Assembly (NCBI GenBank): GCA_028707745.1
Contig: JAQWAJ010000067.1
Location: 1-7,742, forward strand
DNA length: 7,742 bases
Direction of reading: 5' to 3'
From: Bacteroidales bacterium
GTDB taxonomy: Bacteria; Bacteroidota; Bacteroidia; Bacteroidales; UBA12481
Numbering within the stretch: position 1 is the first letter of the stretch; every line of letters starts with the position of its first letter. Below are positions 6,646 through 7,742 of the stretch, piece by piece. Made by a program: the position numbers and the translations under genes. Below the pieces are notes generated by a model that worked only from the letters and a program-made list of their open reading frames with translations, was not told the origin of the DNA and made no database searches.

Positions 6646-7425
6646 ATGAAAAACACAAAAACAAATATTACATATAACATTGACGGCGAAGGCGATACAA
6701 CCCTCTTGTTCGTTCATGGTGCTTTTATTGATATGAGTTACTGGTCGGCACAGGTTGATTTTTTCAAAAATAAATACCGCGTGGTGACCTTAGATCTGCC
6801 CGGACATGCCCTATCTGGAAAGACCCGGGATGAATGGAGCATAACCAGCCTTGGGGAGGATCTGAGCGAATTCATCCGGGCGCTGAATCTGAAAAATGTG
6901 ATCCTGATCGGCCACTCGATGGGTGGCGATATTATTCTGGAAGTAGCCATAAAATGTCCGGATGCCGTAATCGGTTTTATCGGAATCGATAATTTCAAAA
7001 ATGCCGGTGCTGCCATGCCCGAAAAGATCCAAAGTATGATGGGGCAGATGAAAATGATGCTCAAGATGAACTTCTCCTTTGCAGCCGAGATGTTTGCCAC
7101 CAAAGCGCTGCTCTCGCCGGCCACCGATGCCGCCATATCCAGTCGGGTGGTTAACGATTACAAGAACATGGATAAAAAGATCGGGTACGATTTAATCTGC
7201 TCAACTTTCGACTATTACAACCGTGAGCGGGAGCTCATGAATCAGCTGAAACTCAAAATGTACCTGATCAACGTGGATAACATCCCGACCAACAAGGAAT
7301 TGCTTACCAAAAATGCTGCCTCCGGATATGAAGTTTTGCCCATAAAAGGCACCTGCCACTATCCGATGCTGGAAAATCCGTATGAGCTCAACAAGCTGAT
7401 TCTTGAAGTAGTAGGAAAGATGTGA
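6646..7425 (+). CDS. Alpha/beta-fold hydrolase, substrate unknown
   Basis: This 259-residue cytosolic protein has the canonical alpha/beta hydrolase layout. FVHGAF (22-27) carries the oxyanion-hole HG motif. VVTLDLPGHALSG (46-58) is the strand and loop typical of the fold. GHSMGG (89-94) is the nucleophile elbow with Ser91. A helical cap of about 120-195 is Met-rich (PEKIQSMMGQMKMMLKMNF). The catalytic His is probably His238 in GTCHYPMLENP. The acid is probably Asp211 in LINVDNIPTN, though its position is less certain. There is no signal peptide. The family includes esterases, lipases, C-C hydrolases and haloperoxidases, and the sequence does not decide between them. The ATG follows an A-rich stretch (ACAAAAAAA), as is common in Bacteroidota, which rarely use Shine-Dalgarno sites. 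No separate promoter is apparent, so read-through from the lipoprotein gene is possible. Confidence 0.92.
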   Translation: MKNTKTNITYNIDGEGDTTLLFVHGAFIDMSYWSAQVDFFKNKYRVVTLDLPGHALSGKTRDEWSITSLGEDLSEFIRALNLKNVILIGHSMGGDIILEVAIKCPDAVIGFIGIDNFKNAGAAMPEKIQSMMGQMKMMLKMNFSFAAEMFATKALLSPATDAAISSRVVNDYKNMDKKIGYDLICSTFDYYNRERELMNQLKLKMYLINVDNIPTNKELLTKNAASGYEVLPIKGTCHYPMLENPYELNKLILEVVGKM

Positions 7426-7447
7426 TGATGTGCTGATGTGCTGATGG
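7426..7447. repeat. Octanucleotide tandem repeat TGATGTGC, 2.75 units
   Basis: TGATGTGC (7426-7433) and TGATGTGC (7434-7441) are followed by TGATGG (7442-7447). The array starts at the base after the TGA stop of the hydrolase gene, and the preceding bases (GATGTGA) already resemble the unit, so the stop codon itself may be repeat-derived. No product is encoded. Confidence 0.8.
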
Positions 7448-7460
7448 TTTGGTTGCCTTT

Positions 7461-7507
7461 CTGCCCTGCAGGGGCAACTTGTGAGTATCCGCCGGTGCAA
7501 CCGGCGG
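7461..7507. repeat. 47-bp double-hairpin repeat, copy 1
   Basis: This stretch holds two perfect hairpins. TGCCC (7462-7466) and GGGCA (7472-7476) flank a TGCAG loop. CCGCCGG (7489-7495) and CCGGCGG (7501-7507) flank a TGCAA loop. A linker containing GTGAGTA joins them. The same arrangement recurs at 7603-7649 with 4 differences in the first 28 positions and a completely different second loop. Neither hairpin is followed by a T-run, so a role as terminator of the hydrolase gene is unsupported. Confidence 0.85.
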
Positions 7508-7569
7508 GAGAAGGCCCTGCGTAGCCCACTACGGTGCAACCGGCGGGAGAAGAGCCCTGCGTAGTCCAC
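7494..7569. repeat. Two-copy tandem repeat, 39-bp period
   Basis: Copy 1 is 7494-7529 and copy 2 is 7533-7569. Both begin GGTGCAACCGGCGGGAGAAG and end CCCTGCGTAG[C/T]CCAC. They differ by one inserted A and one C/T change, with a 3-bp spacer (TAC). Copy 2 lacks the left arm of the CCGCCGG hairpin and keeps only a 3-bp CGG/CCG stem around TGCAA. A decayed relative follows (7571-7583, CCAGC-TTC-GCCGG, one mismatch in the stem). Two copies with no spacer-length units do not make a CRISPR. Confidence 0.85.
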
Positions 7570-7602
7570 ACCAGCTTCGCCGGCAGAGAGGACTCTGTGT
7601 TA

Positions 7603-7649
7603 CTGCCCGGCAAGGGCAACCTGTGAGTACCCGCCGGCATCGCCGGCGG
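7603..7649. repeat. 47-bp double-hairpin repeat, copy 2
   Basis: This is the second copy of the module at 7461-7507, 142 bp downstream and in the same orientation. TGCCC (7604-7608) pairs with GGGCA (7614-7618) around GGCAA. CCGCCGGC (7631-7638) pairs with GCCGGCGG (7642-7649) around ATC. Stems are identical to copy 1 while loops have changed, the reverse of what neutral decay alone would give. Confidence 0.85.
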
Positions 7650-7676
7650 AAAGGCATCCTACCTCAAAGCCTCCCA

Positions 7677-7693
7677 GAACCCTGCAAGGGTTC
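7677..7693. repeat. Hairpin GAACCC-TGCAA-GGGTTC
   Basis: GAACCC (7677-7682) and GGGTTC (7688-7693) form a perfect 6-bp stem around TGCAA (7683-7687), the same loop as the hairpin at 7489-7507 but with unrelated arms. It is the last member of the hairpin cluster seen before the window ends, and the cluster may continue to the right. Confidence 0.75.
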
Positions 7694-7742
7694 AATATCA
7701 GCAATACAGACCCCTATCTTACTGCAGCCTCGAGAAACGAAG

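Larger units (their letters stand above)
7426..7742. other. 317-bp repeat-rich region without a gene
   Basis: After the hydrolase stop codon no reading frame shows a recognisable protein. Reading frames on the - strand translate the repeats into low-complexity Pro/Ala/Gly/Arg sequence (for example SPAGCT repeated) and overlap the hydrolase gene, so they are rejected. The stretch holds the 8-bp array, the two double-hairpin modules, the 39-bp tandem pair and the 7677-7693 hairpin described separately. Bases 7694-7742 show no feature I can support. Confidence 0.75.

Noticed and set aside
7494..7569. Possible CRISPR-like array
   Set aside because: Only two copies with a 3-bp gap between them, no variable spacers and no cas genes. 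It is a simple tandem duplication.
7201..7640. Two - strand frames with SPAGCT or LFSRRLHRS repeats
   Set aside because: They translate the tail repeats and then the antisense of the hydrolase gene. Composition is low complexity and no domain is visible.
7461..7649. Integron attC-like sites
   Set aside because: Hairpins are short, lack recognisable core-site (GTTRRRY) pairs in the right arrangement, and no cassette genes or integrase are present.

Overview
The window looks like chromosomal DNA of a Bacteroidota member, probably an uncultured Bacteroidales-like lineage. The clues are an N-terminal lipobox protein with a FISUMP domain behind an Ig/fn3-like module, start codons without Shine-Dalgarno sequences, and several copies of the phylum-specific -7 promoter box (TAnnTTTG, here twice exactly TATCTTTG). 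The encoded proteins have ordinary composition. I see no phage, plasmid, transposase, CRISPR or RNA gene. The species call is inference.

Layout. Bases 1-555 hold the 3' two thirds of nfo (endonuclease IV, + strand), cut by the left edge. It converges, 11 bp apart, with a secreted (alpha/alpha)6-barrel glycosidase of the GH63/trehalase-like type (567-1856, - strand). That gene diverges across a 91-bp AT-rich spacer from tpx (thiol peroxidase, 1948-2445, +). Directly on the tpx stop codon begins an 18-unit heptanucleotide array, followed by a perfect hairpin. Next is a Methyltransf_32-type SAM methyltransferase (2663-3838, +) that seems to be read from a promoter abutting its ATG. It converges on prfC (peptide chain release factor 3, - strand, ending at 3875). 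A 75-bp divergent spacer (measured from the GTG at 5515), holding a dyad and tandem -7 boxes, leads to a FISUMP lipoprotein gene (5591-6598, +) and then to an alpha/beta hydrolase (6646-7425, +), possibly co-transcribed. The last 317 bp carry no credible gene, only a dense cluster of short tandem and inverted repeats.

Functionally this is a housekeeping neighbourhood: base-excision repair (nfo), peroxide defence (tpx) and translation termination (prfC), plus envelope or periplasmic proteins of undefined substrate (glycosidase, FISUMP lipoprotein) and two enzymes of unknown substrate (methyltransferase, hydrolase). Gene orientation changes repeatedly, so no multi-gene pathway or defence-like operon is evident.

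The most unusual content is non-coding. Three different short tandem repeats (7-, 9- and 8-bp units) each begin within 0-2 bp of a + strand stop codon. The right end holds a hairpin family in which a TGCAA-like loop is kept while the complementary arms change. I found no convincing new multi-gene system. The repeat organisation and the possibly leaderless methyltransferase gene are the points worth following.
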